Source of the DNA: Martinezella multihospitum
GTDB lineage: Bacteria; Pseudomonadota; Alphaproteobacteria; Rhizobiales; Rhizobiaceae
Assembly (NCBI RefSeq): GCF_900094585.1
Contig: NZ_FMAG01000013.1
Span: forward strand, 62,001-126,000
Direction of reading: 5' to 3'
Length of the DNA stretch: 64,000 nt
The notes under the pieces are model-generated. The model had not been told where the DNA came from. It was given only the letters and a program-made list of their open reading frames with translations, and did no database searches. The first letter of the stretch is position 1. Every line of letters starts with the position of its first letter. The translations under genes were made by a program, and so were the position numbers. This document shows positions 15,413-24,370 of the stretch, in pieces.

Positions 15413-17884
15413 TCAGATCGAACGGTCAGACACTTCGCCAATCCATTCCGTTGCGAGCTCGATCGTCACGGCGGAGCGGGTGTCGAGAGCATTGGCCGCC
15501 GCCAGAAGTTCGTAGCGACCGGCGACGGCCTTAAAGGTTCCCGTCTGCTCGTCGAAATAGCTCAGATCGCGCGGGCGCACGACAAGCGAAGCCGTCCCCT
15601 GTTCACCGGGCGCAAGCCGAAGCTTGGCAAAGGCGCGTAACTCCTTGTCCGGCCGCTCTACCGCCGAAACAGGGGGCAGCACATAAAGCTGCACGAGTTC
15701 GGAACCGGTTCTGTCGCCGGTATTTGTGACGTTGACTGTTACAGTGACGCCCTCCGCGCCCATCTTTGTCGCCGACGCCTGAGCCTTACCCCAGGAAAAT
15801 CGCGTATAGCCAAGACCAAAACCGAAGGGGAACAGAGGCTCGATGCTGCGCTTGTCGTGATGGCGGTATCCGACAAAGACGCCCTCGGCGTAGCGCACAT
15901 GTCCATCCTTGCCGGGATAGACGGATGCGTCACCAATTATGGCGGAATTATCCGACAGGCGCTTCGGGAAGGTCTGCGGCAGGCGTCCGCCGGGCTCGAC
16001 ATCGCCGAAGAGCACATCGGCAACGGCATGTCCCAGTTCCTGGCCGGGATACCACATCTGCAACACGGCCCGAACCTTGTCGAGCCACGGCATCTCGATA
16101 GGGCCGCCGGTTTGCAGCACGACAATCGTATTGGCGTTTGCCGCCGCCACACGGTCTATCAGTTCCTCTTGCCGACCCGGTAGGCGCATATCGGGCAGAT
16201 CGAGGCCCTCCGTATCCCACTCGCCGTCGCGGCCGACGAAGAGCAGAACGACATCCGCATCCCTTGCCTTTTCAACGGCATCCAGCATGGCCTCTTCGCC
16301 GAGCGGCTTTTCCACACCGAAGCGCACCGCCGTCAGATTGATCCCCACCTCGGTCGTGGCGGAAGAACAATACTCCACCACCACCTTGTAGCTCCGCCCA
16401 GCTTCCAGATGGATGCCCTGCCGCTGCTCAACATTGGCCGTGCCGAAATAATTGTCGCCGCGAGCCCAACCGTCATAGCCATTCACGACGAGCTTGCCGT
16501 CGACATAGAGCCTGGCGAGACCCGCATTCGTCATGCCAAATATGTGCTCGCCGCTCTCCGTCGGCACGTAGGAGGCCGTCATTCGAGCGGAGAATTCGTT
16601 GGGGTCAAGCTCGGCGGACGGCAGATCGAACCAGAAGAACTCGCCCTTGTTCGCCGTTTCGCTGGCCACCACCGGACCAGCAAGATCGCGCCCTTTAAAA
16701 TACTCCACCCGCATCTCACCGGAAAAGACGTTGATCAGGCGATTGTTGCGGCAGCCGGCAGCATGGTGGATGCTGTTGGCATTCGATAGCGCCTGACGGA
16801 TGCCTTCCAGCGGGCTGACCCTGTAGTGGGCGGCAATCTGGGCGCTGCCGCCGCCCATGACACGAGCCTCGGCAGCATTCGGCCCAGTAACCGCCACATG
16901 CCCGAGCCCCGCCTTCTCCAGCGGCAGAATGCCGTCGTTCTTCAAGAGCACGGCACCCTCGGCTCCGAGCTTGCGGATCAAAGCGCGATCTTCCGGCAGA
17001 TCGAGCGCATGCTCGCTTAAGTCGGGTGCCTCTTCGAAGGCCCCGACACGATCAAGCAAGGTCAGAATGCGGCGGGCGGCTTCTCGTACCGTCTCCGGCT
17101 CGACCTCGCCGTTGCGGACCGCCGCCACCAGCTTTTCGCCACGGTCGCGCGTCGGACCAGGCATTTCCAGATCGAGCCCGGCATTGACGGTCGCCGCCGT
17201 CGAATGCGAACCAAACCAGTCCGACATGACGATGCCGTCGAAACCCCACTCCTCCCGCAGGACTTTGGTCAGCAGCCAGGGATGCTCGCTCGTATAGGTG
17301 CCGTTCAGCCGGTTGTAGGAGGACATGACGGCCATGACGCCGGCCTTCTTCACAGCCTGCTCGAAGGGCGGCAGATAGATTTCACGAAGAGCACGCTCGT
17401 CGATATCCGACGACATCGTCTGGCGCTCGATCTCGGATTCATTCCCCGCAAAATGCTTGATCGTGGCCGCTATGCCCTGGCCCTGCACGCCCTGGATATA
17501 GGCAACGGCAAGCGCGGCCGTCAGTATCGGATCTTCCGAATAGCATTCGAAATTGCGGCCATTGAGGCCGGAACGGTGAATATTGACCGTCGGCGCCAAC
17601 AGCACCGAGGCGCCCTTGCTCTTGGCCTGGCCGGCAAGCGCCACGCCCATGCGTTCGACAAGGGCCGGATTCCATGTCGCGCCGAGCGCGATTGCGACGG
17701 GAAAGCAGGCGGCATTGACGCCGGCAACCAGCGAGCCCGCACCGCGGGCTCCGTTCGGCCCATCCGTGACCTTGATCTTCGGAATACCAAGGCGCTCGAC
17801 CGGCACGGTGGTCCAGAAGTCGGCGCCGGACAGCAGTGAAACCTGCTCTTCAAGCGTCATCCGGTCGAGAATATCGTCAATCAT
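15413..17884 (-). CDS. Glycoside hydrolase family 3 beta-glucosidase with PA14 insert
   Basis: An 823-aa enzyme. It has the N-terminal GH3 barrel with the nucleophile Asp in VMSDWFGSHS, KHFAGNESE and the substrate loop TDGPNGARG. A PA14-like carbohydrate-binding insert (around 395-540, SGEHIFGMTNAGLARLYVDGK) interrupts the C-terminal GH3 sandwich (WDTEGLDLPD), and a fibronectin-III-like domain ends the protein. It probably hydrolyses beta-glucosides. There is no signal peptide, so it acts on imported oligosaccharides. The ATG follows GGGAGG; earlier in-frame codons lack family similarity. It is not in an operon. Confidence 0.92.
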   Translation of the reverse strand: MIDDILDRMTLEEQVSLLSGADFWTTVPVERLGIPKIKVTDGPNGARGAGSLVAGVNAACFPVAIALGATWNPALVERMGVALAGQAKSKGASVLLAPTVNIHRSGLNGRNFECYSEDPILTAALAVAYIQGVQGQGIAATIKHFAGNESEIERQTMSSDIDERALREIYLPPFEQAVKKAGVMAVMSSYNRLNGTYTSEHPWLLTKVLREEWGFDGIVMSDWFGSHSTAATVNAGLDLEMPGPTRDRGEKLVAAVRNGEVEPETVREAARRILTLLDRVGAFEEAPDLSEHALDLPEDRALIRKLGAEGAVLLKNDGILPLEKAGLGHVAVTGPNAAEARVMGGGSAQIAAHYRVSPLEGIRQALSNANSIHHAAGCRNNRLINVFSGEMRVEYFKGRDLAGPVVASETANKGEFFWFDLPSAELDPNEFSARMTASYVPTESGEHIFGMTNAGLARLYVDGKLVVNGYDGWARGDNYFGTANVEQRQGIHLEAGRSYKVVVEYCSSATTEVGINLTAVRFGVEKPLGEEAMLDAVEKARDADVVLLFVGRDGEWDTEGLDLPDMRLPGRQEELIDRVAAANANTIVVLQTGGPIEMPWLDKVRAVLQMWYPGQELGHAVADVLFGDVEPGGRLPQTFPKRLSDNSAIIGDASVYPGKDGHVRYAEGVFVGYRHHDKRSIEPLFPFGFGLGYTRFSWGKAQASATKMGAEGVTVTVNVTNTGDRTGSELVQLYVLPPVSAVERPDKELRAFAKLRLAPGEQGTASLVVRPRDLSYFDEQTGTFKAVAGRYELLAAANALDTRSAVTIELATEWIGEVSDRSI

Positions 17885-18210
17885 AAGGCCTCCCGAGCAA
17901 TTCCCTGGCTGTTCCAGCGTCCATCCGCGATGGAGATTCGCATTTAAGACAAACAAATCATAAACACGCCAGATGTTCTTCCGATGGTGCGATATGTGGA
18001 TGAAATCACATATCTTTTTTTGCCGACATCAGGTCGTATCCCCTTCGGGACACGCTTCGTAACCGATCGGAAATCATAAATTCGGCGCACGGAGGGCCGC
18101 CCCCGATTGCGCCGTCGGCCAAAAGCGCCAGTTCGATAAAATGCGAATAATCTTTTTCCGAATAAATTTGACCGCGTCGGATTTCATGAGCCCAACTCAT
18201 GGAGCCGAGT
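17885..18210. other. Intergenic region, no gene recognised
   Basis: About 326 bases between the beta-glucosidase (-) and the transglutaminase-like gene (+), moderately AT-rich. A 96-codon open frame on the minus strand overlaps it and the next gene but shows no family features. It probably holds the two divergent promoters. Confidence 0.4.
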
Positions 18211-18885
18211 ATGCGTTCACTTCTAGTCGCTGCAAGCTTTCTCTTCGTCGCCGGTCTGTTGTTTTCGACAGCAACAACGGCAAAACCCGTGACCAATACC
18301 GCCGCGGCGCACGCACATCAGTTTGCGCATGAGGTGACGGATGCGAGCGTACCCGTCGGCTGGACAAGCTTCTGCAACGCGCAGCCAGCCGAATGCATGG
18401 CCGGTCAAAAGAGCGCGGAGTTCGCCAATCTCGATCATGATCGCCGGGAGCAGCTGCAGCAGATCAATAGCCTCGTCAATCACGAGATCGAGGGCGTCGG
18501 CGACAATGATCATTATGGCATCTACAAGCTCGGCATCATCAACTGGTGGACCTATCCCGATGACGGTGCCGGCAACTGCAATGACTATGTTCTGTTAAAG
18601 AAGAAATTGCTCGTCGAAGCAGGCTGGCCACGATCTGCCCTGCTGCTGACGGTCGTCCTCGACACCCATAACGAAGGACATCTTGTCCTCATGGCGCGCA
18701 CGAACGACGGCGATCTCATCCTCGACAATCTCACCGATACGGTCAAAAACTGGAGCGGAACGGGCTACACCTTCATCAAGCGCCAGACGGCCGACAATCC
18801 GAACAACTGGATTCGGCTGGAATCCGGTCGCACGCCCGAAGAGCTTGCCATGATCAGCAAGGCACTGGCTTCTCACTCGCAGTGA
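18211..18885 (+). CDS. Bacterial transglutaminase-like cysteine proteinase (BTLCP, DUF920)
   Basis: A 224-aa exported protein. The signal peptide is about 24 residues (MRSLLVAASFLFVAGLLFSTATTAKP). Catalytic residues are Cys in GAGNCNDYVLLKKKLL, His in EGHLVLMAR and Asp in LILDNL, the order seen in BTLCP proteins (often beside type I secretion genes in other bacteria). It probably acts in the periplasm. ATG at 18211 has GGAG 6 bases upstream; 18199 would add four residues. Its 3' end overlaps the next convergent gene by 13 bp. Substrate unknown. Confidence 0.82.
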   Translation: MRSLLVAASFLFVAGLLFSTATTAKPVTNTAAAHAHQFAHEVTDASVPVGWTSFCNAQPAECMAGQKSAEFANLDHDRREQLQQINSLVNHEIEGVGDNDHYGIYKLGIINWWTYPDDGAGNCNDYVLLKKKLLVEAGWPRSALLLTVVLDTHNEGHLVLMARTNDGDLILDNLTDTVKNWSGTGYTFIKRQTADNPNNWIRLESGRTPEELAMISKALASHSQ

Positions 18886-19214
18886 TTGGCGGCCCAATAG
18901 CTGTCGACCAGACCTTTGCCGTCCTGGTCCAGAATAGCAAAATTTCCGGGGATGACGACGAAGAAGCGTTCCCCCCCTTCCGTAGCGGCGCCATCACTCG
19001 CAGTTCCCGTATCGACACGACCGCAAACGACGAAGCCCGGCATTCGTTCGCTCGGCTTGGCTGCCAGAATATGGATGGCTGAGGGCGGCACCTCTATGCG
19101 CCGCGCGACCGCTGCCTTGGCCAGCGCCGGAACATCCGCCATCGTCGGCAAGGCTTCACCCGGCGCGGCGGCAAGCAAGACGCCTCCTGCGATCACGAGA
19201 TGTTTCACCGGCAC
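18873..19214 (-). CDS. Small exported protein of unknown function, 113 aa
   Basis: A 113-aa protein with an N-terminal signal-like segment (MPVKHLVIAGGVLLAAAPGEA) and two cysteines (VVCGRV and the C-terminal NHCE) that could form a disulfide. It is likely periplasmic. No family is recognised. It overlaps the 3' end of the upstream BTLCP gene by 13 bp on the opposite strand. Confidence 0.7.
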   Translation of the reverse strand: MPVKHLVIAGGVLLAAAPGEALPTMADVPALAKAAVARRIEVPPSAIHILAAKPSERMPGFVVCGRVDTGTASDGAATEGGERFFVVIPGNFAILDQDGKGLVDSYWAANHCE

Positions 19215-19409
19215 CCTTTCGAAAAAAAGGCCAAAGGACTTGCAACCTTCAACAGCGGCGTCCCATATGCCTCTGCAGCCAAAAGCTGCTTTTTGCTAAA
19301 GTTTATTGTGATTCGCGGGGCAGAAGAAGCATCCGCTCTTGCCTTCACGCAGTGATCGCGTATGAAAATCGTCCCCGCGCCGGGGAATATTTTGGAAAGT
19401 CATTTGCGA

Positions 19410-20387
19410 ATGCGAACACGCCTGTCGACAATCCTGGCACTCGGTCTCCTTCTTGTTCTTGCATTGACGAATGCCGGTTCCGCGCGTGAACTCGTACGTG
19501 TGCCGCCGGGTAATCGTAACAGCGTCCAGCCGCCTGTACCCAATACCTCGGCGCTGCGGGCCAAGGCCTTCAACACGACTTACGACGAAAAATACCAGAA
19601 GATCGTCGGAGTGCTTCGCGACGACAAGGACTTGATGGCCTCGATCAGGAAGGCCGGGCAGGCCTACCAGATCGACCCCATCCACATCGTTGGCGCCCTT
19701 GTCGGCGAACACACCTACAACATCACGATCGTCAACAGGGTGAAGTCCTACTACGTCAAGGCGCTCGCCTATTCGCAGTCCGATTTCAAGTTCGCCTATA
19801 AGGATGTAACGGTCCAGACCTTCCTGAAGAAGCCGGAATTTGCCCATTGCAACGCCTTCACCGGCAGCGCCGAATTGTGGGAATGCCGCGACGAGACCTG
19901 GGACAAGAGTTTTCGCGGCAAGGTCATCGATGGCGTCACTTACGAAAACATGACGTTCCAGCGCGCCTTCTTCCAGCCCTTCTTTGCAGGTCAGACCTTC
20001 GGCCTTGGACAGATCAGCCCTTTGACGGCCCTTGAAGTCACCGATCTCGTTCATGCGACGAGCGGCCTGCCGAAACTTTCCGTCGACGATCCGCAGGCGA
20101 TCTACCGCGACATCATGGACCCCGATCACAGCGTGATCTATATCGCAGCGATCGTGCGCGATGCAATCGATGCCTATCGCGCCCAGGGCTTCGACATCAC
20201 CGACAATCCCGGCCTAACCGCAACACTTTACAATGTCGGCCAGCCGCGCCGCCGTGCGGCTGACTTGCGGCAGGCGGCGGACGCTTCGGGCGGCAAGAAA
20301 CTGCCGGAAGAAAATTATTATGGCTGGCTGGTGAACGACAAACTGCCGGAGCTTCGTGGGCTGCTCGGCAGCGACAACAGCCAATAA
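19410..20387 (+). CDS. DUF1402-family exported protein
   Basis: A 325-aa protein with a signal peptide (MRTRLSTILALGLLLVLALTNAGSA) and an LTG-like region, IDPIHIVGALVGEH, with FGLGQISPLTALEV further on. The family DUF1402 is known in rhizobia and resembles lytic-transglycosylase folds, but catalysis is unproven. It probably acts in the periplasm on peptidoglycan or polysaccharide. ATG at 19410 gives a clean signal peptide; ATG at 19362 would add 16 residues. Function unknown. Confidence 0.78.
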   Translation: MRTRLSTILALGLLLVLALTNAGSARELVRVPPGNRNSVQPPVPNTSALRAKAFNTTYDEKYQKIVGVLRDDKDLMASIRKAGQAYQIDPIHIVGALVGEHTYNITIVNRVKSYYVKALAYSQSDFKFAYKDVTVQTFLKKPEFAHCNAFTGSAELWECRDETWDKSFRGKVIDGVTYENMTFQRAFFQPFFAGQTFGLGQISPLTALEVTDLVHATSGLPKLSVDDPQAIYRDIMDPDHSVIYIAAIVRDAIDAYRAQGFDITDNPGLTATLYNVGQPRRRAADLRQAADASGGKKLPEENYYGWLVNDKLPELRGLLGSDNSQ

Positions 20388-20424
20388 GCCGGCAGAACTT
20401 TATCAATGAGGAACATCGGTTTGA

Positions 20425-21042
20425 TCAGGCGATCAGGCTGACGCGATCATTGGCAATCTTGTTTTCGACCCAGGCTCGTTCATTTTGCCAATCATGCCGC
20501 TTCCATCCTTCCCAACCGAAGCCGCATAGCTTGACGTCCCAATCGGACGCGGGGAACCTTGCAAGCGCATAACAGATGCCAAGAAAACCTGTGCTGGGAA
20601 AGACCTTGTGCATGCGAGGCCCGGAAATGCCGAGCTCGCCGCAACCATCAATATAGGTCTGCGGCGGCATGATGCGGATCTCCTTGCCGGCCCTGCCCAG
20701 CAACTCGATTGCCTGCATGGTCCAGTCAGCCCGTCGACCCTGCAGACGCTGGAAGATGTTCGGTCGGGGGTGATATTTACGAATGATATCGGGGTGATAG
20801 GCCAGCATGAAGACCTTTGCGGCCCTGAGCGCGGCGTTATCCATGAAACTCGGATCCAAAAGCCGCCGATACAAGATCTTGCTCGATGCGGCCAGCATGA
20901 TCATGTCGGTGCGCTCGCCACTCATGCCTTCGGAAAGGATCGGCTCGTTGAAACGCATGACGAATTGCGCCTCGTCCACGATACCGGCGATATCGCGTTC
21001 CAGCTTTCCATTGCCGACAATGATTGCAGTCTTGCGCGCCAA
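20425..21042 (-). CDS. GT29 (sialyltransferase)-like protein
   Basis: A 205-aa protein beginning with TTG. Motifs AIIVGNGKLERDIAGIVDEAQFVMRFNE and GISGPRMHKVFPSTGFLGICYALARFP resemble the L- and S-type motifs of family 29 glycosyltransferases. In rhizobia related genes are commonly labelled 'urease operon accessory protein', with no established role. It is short for a sialyltransferase and has no signal peptide or anchor. It may modify a glycan, but this is uncertain. Confidence 0.65.
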   Translation of the reverse strand: MARKTAIIVGNGKLERDIAGIVDEAQFVMRFNEPILSEGMSGERTDMIMLAASSKILYRRLLDPSFMDNAALRAAKVFMLAYHPDIIRKYHPRPNIFQRLQGRRADWTMQAIELLGRAGKEIRIMPPQTYIDGCGELGISGPRMHKVFPSTGFLGICYALARFPASDWDVKLCGFGWEGWKRHDWQNERAWVENKIANDRVSLIA

Positions 21043-21301
21043 TACGGTCGTCCAGAAAATACGGGCCGTGCATTAGCAAGCCGTTCTGACAGCACACTGA
21101 AACATAGATGATGCGGAACTGAAATCCCCTCGACCAACCGTTCCAGCGGGTCCGGATAAATTTGATCCGCCTGCCAAATATGCGCATTTGGCAGCATCTC
21201 CACAGGATCACGACAATGAAAGAGGCTTTGCTGGCAGACCGCGCCAAGTCGCCATAGACTGTCGCCTCTCAATGCCGAAAAGCGGATCGAATGGGCAGTT
21301 T

Positions 21302-21706
21302 ATGAAGCAAATGGATCGCATGAACTCGACGTCGAACGAGTGGGAGGCCGACCCGTGGGACGCTCCCGACAAGGTGGCGGACCTGCAGTTCGCCGGATTT
21401 CAGGATAGGGCGGCAAAGACGATTACCTGGGCCTCCATATTGGATGCTGGCCATTCGCTATTTGGCATCGAAGCAAGCGACCTTCGCAGCCTTGATGCCG
21501 AATTTTATGCGACGTGTGATGGCGAGGACATGCTTTTGATGCGGCTGATTTGGCATGGTTTTCCCGATCCACCGGAATGGCGGCTGGCAACGCGGCCAAG
21601 CAACAGCGGCGATCTCCCTTGGGCCTCGTGGGGTTATTTTGCCGACTTGCCGGAAAGCTGGCAGATACCGGATGGTCAAGCGGCACCATCCGATAATCCT
21701 GCATGA
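21302..21706 (+). CDS. Hypothetical protein, 134 aa
   Basis: A 134-aa acidic protein of no recognised family, with many Trp and Asp residues (e.g. EWEADPWDAPDKV, LPWASWGYF). No signal peptide or membrane helix is seen. The start is uncertain: ATGs at 21302, 21311 and 21320 are close together. The GC content and wide frame support a real gene, but no domain is visible. It lies convergent to the ROK regulator, ending 16 bp before that gene's stop. Confidence 0.55.
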   Translation: MKQMDRMNSTSNEWEADPWDAPDKVADLQFAGFQDRAAKTITWASILDAGHSLFGIEASDLRSLDAEFYATCDGEDMLLMRLIWHGFPDPPEWRLATRPSNSGDLPWASWGYFADLPESWQIPDGQAAPSDNPA

Positions 21707-21722
21707 CAGGTGGTCGGCACGC

Positions 21723-22850
21723 TTACAGGAAATAGCGGAATTTCAGCGGAAGCAGAGCCGCGCCGATCGCGCTGGCATCACCTTTGGTTTCGCTGAGAAC
21801 CAGCCGAGGCCCCGGCGGCGCGGCACCATAGCGATGCGGACGCTGCGACGGCAGGCGGGCGCGCGCGATCATCATTCGTCCAAGCTCGGGCGGCAGTTGG
21901 CCGCCGAAGACGATGGCTTGCGGATCGAGCACCCCGGCAAGCGTGGCGATCAGACGGTCGAGCATCGGCATGGTCTCGGAGAGCCAGCTATCGACGCCGG
22001 GCCAGGAAGGGTCGAAATTCTGTTTCAGTTCCTCGATGGAGCCTATGTCGACGCCGCTCTCCCGCAATGTGGCGATGAGATATTGCAAAGCCGGCCGGCG
22101 CTGCACTTCGTCCGGATTGTAGATGACGCTGAACTCCCCGGCATTTCCATGGAAGCCCAGATAAGGCCTGCCCTCCAGAACAAGACCGCCGCCAAATCCA
22201 TAATTGAAGGACAGGTATGCGAAGGTCTTGCACCAGCGCCCGACACCGCGCAGGCTCTCGCCGATTGCGCCTGTCGTTGCGTTGTTTTCCAACCAGGTCG
22301 GCAATGCGAAGACATGCTCGAGTTCCGGCTGCAGATCGACCAGAGACCAGTCGCGCAGCGGCTCCGGAGCATTGAAGCGACGATCATCGCCGACGAAAAA
22401 GCCCGACATGGCAAAGCCAAGCCCGATGAGATTTGCGCGCGATATTTCGTGGCGCGCCAGGATCGAACTCAGTTTCTCGGCAAGGATTGCCAGCGTTGCC
22501 TTGCGGTCGACCGGCACGCCCTTCAGCACCTCCTGATCGACGATGTCGCAGCCGAAATCGGCAAGCGATAGCGTCACGGCATCCGTATTGACGGAGATAC
22601 CGACCGAATAAACCGCCTGCCGCTCCAGTTCGATCGTAGGGCTCGGCTGCCCGCGCGCGCCCTTGAATGGCGCGCCGGCGCGGAGCAAGCCGCGAGCTAT
22701 CAGCGTCTCGACCAGACGATGCACCGATTGCTGCGTCAAATTGGTGTGGGCCGTAATGGTCGCACGCGGGATTGGCTCGTGATTGCGGACGATATCGAGG
22801 ATGAGGCGCTCGTTCTCGCTTGCCAGTGGGGATTTTTCAAGCGCTGCCAT
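21723..22850 (-). CDS. ROK-family transcriptional regulator
   Basis: A 375-aa ROK repressor. It has an N-terminal winged helix-turn-helix (residues 17-60, ATITAHTNLTQQSVHRLVETLIARGLL), then a sugar-kinase-like core (LSFNYGFGGGLVLEGRPYLGFHGNAGEFS and the terminal SAIGAALLPL). The classic ROK zinc motif CxCGxxGC is not apparent, as in many regulatory relatives. It is divergent from a glycerophosphodiesterase, with a TACAC-N5-GTGTA repeat in between, and may control it or a sugar system elsewhere. Confidence 0.88.
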   Translation of the reverse strand: MAALEKSPLASENERLILDIVRNHEPIPRATITAHTNLTQQSVHRLVETLIARGLLRAGAPFKGARGQPSPTIELERQAVYSVGISVNTDAVTLSLADFGCDIVDQEVLKGVPVDRKATLAILAEKLSSILARHEISRANLIGLGFAMSGFFVGDDRRFNAPEPLRDWSLVDLQPELEHVFALPTWLENNATTGAIGESLRGVGRWCKTFAYLSFNYGFGGGLVLEGRPYLGFHGNAGEFSVIYNPDEVQRRPALQYLIATLRESGVDIGSIEELKQNFDPSWPGVDSWLSETMPMLDRLIATLAGVLDPQAIVFGGQLPPELGRMMIARARLPSQRPHRYGAAPPGPRLVLSETKGDASAIGAALLPLKFRYFL

Positions 22851-22943
22851 GACTGAATCCTGATCCTGTCATTCCGACTTAGCCGCTCGCATGTCCGCGC
22901 ACAATCCAAGCCCCAGATATTCGCGGCTGCTCGTCATAAATAT

Positions 22944-22958
22944 TACACTTTATGTGTA
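22944..22958. promoter_or_regulatory. Inverted repeat TACAC-N5-GTGTA
   Basis: Perfect 5-bp arms around TTTAT, inside an AT-rich promoter segment between the ROK regulator (-) and the glycerophosphodiesterase (+). It could be the ROK operator. The call is based only on position and symmetry. Confidence 0.4.
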
Positions 22959-23086
22959 TTAATAGCCATGGCAGCGATCGGCGCCAATGCACCGCTTCGG
23001 CCACAGCCATTGGTGCCCACATTCGACTTCGAACCTCAAATCAGCTCATTCCGCCTGAAAACCGACAGCTCACGAAAGCTCTTCTC

Positions 23087-23959
23087 ATGCATAGCCAGAC
23101 CGCAACCTCGCCCTCATCTCGCAATGCCGATATCTATGATCTCCTCTCCCGGGCCAATCCGGACATTCTGACGATTGCCCATCGTGGACTTTGGTCGGCA
23201 GCTCCCGAAAATTCATTGGCGGCAATCCGTGCGGCAGCCGAGCTTGGCGTGGAATTCGTCGAAATCGACACGCAGGCGACTGCCGACGGCCATCTCGTCG
23301 TCATTCACGACAAGACGCTGGACCGCACCACCTCCGCCAGGGGTGTCGTCGGAGCGAGCAGCTTCGCCACGGTCCGTGACGCGCGATTGCGTGCAGGCGC
23401 CGGCGGAGAGACATCCGCACTGACGGATGAACGCATTCCCACGCTCGAAGAAGCGCTGGAGGAAGCGCGCGGACGCGTCTTCGTCAATATCGACACGAAA
23501 TTCCCCCGCGAACTGCCGCAGGTCATTGCTGCAGTGCGGCGGCTGGGTGCCGAGGATCACGTCATCATCAAGTCGGATGTTGAGCCGCAAAGCGGCTGCT
23601 TCCCGGTGCTGGATGCCGATTGGTTCGGCTCGATCCCGCATATGCCGATGTTTCCCGTCCGGCCCGGAAAATTCACCGAGGACCTCAGGATGATCGAAGT
23701 GTTGAGGGCGCCGATGATCGAGGTGAAGTTTACCGACATTGCCGATCTAGCCGCCGGGTGTGAGGAGCTGGAGCGTCAAAATATCCGGCTCTGGATCAAT
23801 ACGCTCGACGTCTCCCACAATTCCGACTTCAACGACAGCCGCGCACTCGGCGACCCCGAAGGCGTCTGGGGAGCACTCGTTGACGCCGGCGTCGGTGCCA
23901 TCCAGACCGACACGAATGTCGAATTCAAGCGGTGGCTCGCTATCAGAAGCGGCAACTGA
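23087..23959 (+). CDS. Glycerophosphodiester phosphodiesterase
   Basis: A 290-aa GDPD TIM-barrel enzyme. Metal and catalytic residues appear in TIAHRGLWSAAPENS (His-Arg), VEIDTQATADGHLVVIHDKTLDR (Glu-x-Asp and His) and later NIDTKF. It should release an alcohol and glycerol-3-phosphate from glycerophosphodiesters. No signal peptide, so cytoplasmic. The ATG chosen gives the usual length; upstream in-frame sequence shows no similarity. It is divergent from the ROK regulator. A terminator hairpin follows. Confidence 0.88.
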   Translation: MHSQTATSPSSRNADIYDLLSRANPDILTIAHRGLWSAAPENSLAAIRAAAELGVEFVEIDTQATADGHLVVIHDKTLDRTTSARGVVGASSFATVRDARLRAGAGGETSALTDERIPTLEEALEEARGRVFVNIDTKFPRELPQVIAAVRRLGAEDHVIIKSDVEPQSGCFPVLDADWFGSIPHMPMFPVRPGKFTEDLRMIEVLRAPMIEVKFTDIADLAAGCEELERQNIRLWINTLDVSHNSDFNDSRALGDPEGVWGALVDAGVGAIQTDTNVEFKRWLAIRSGN

Positions 23960-24370
23960 CAGGTTCTTCGGCTCAAGGCCAGACAGAAAAGCCCGGGCGG
24001 TCTTCCGATCGTCCGGGCTTCTGCGTCCTGGCGCGGCAGCTATCCGCATCGAAGCATATTTCTCCTGCGAAAGGACGTGCTTCCTGCAAGCGGAGCCGGT
24101 CGAAATTGTCCCCCCATGGGGCAAATGCTGCACCCGCGAATAAAATGATGCGGAGATGAGCTAAAACTGACGCGAAAATGAATTGGAAATGTTGACTTAA
24201 GGATTCACTGAACTAGTTCCCGCTGAGACGCCGGGGTCCGCCCCATCCACAGCGACCATATGAATCTGCATAATTCTGCGCAGCCGTTCCAGCCGTAAGA
24301 CGTTGGTACGGCACGGAATATCTGTGCGGTTAAGAGGTCGCATCACAGCGCAGTGGGACTTCAGTATCGT
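23960..24370. other. Intergenic region with terminator hairpin
   Basis: About 410 bases between the phosphodiesterase and the flippase. A strong hairpin at 23989-24020 probably ends the first gene. A weak promoter-like TTGACT lies at about 24194. No gene seen. Confidence 0.5.
23989..24020 (+). terminator. Terminator hairpin after glycerophosphodiesterase
   Basis: Stem AAGCCCGG/CCGGGCTT with a partly paired inner loop. It lies 30 bp after the stop codon. No long T-run follows. Confidence 0.6.

Noticed and set aside
18006..18296. 96-codon minus-strand frame overlapping the BTLCP gene start
   Set aside because: It overlaps the signal peptide coding region of a supported gene and shows no family pattern.
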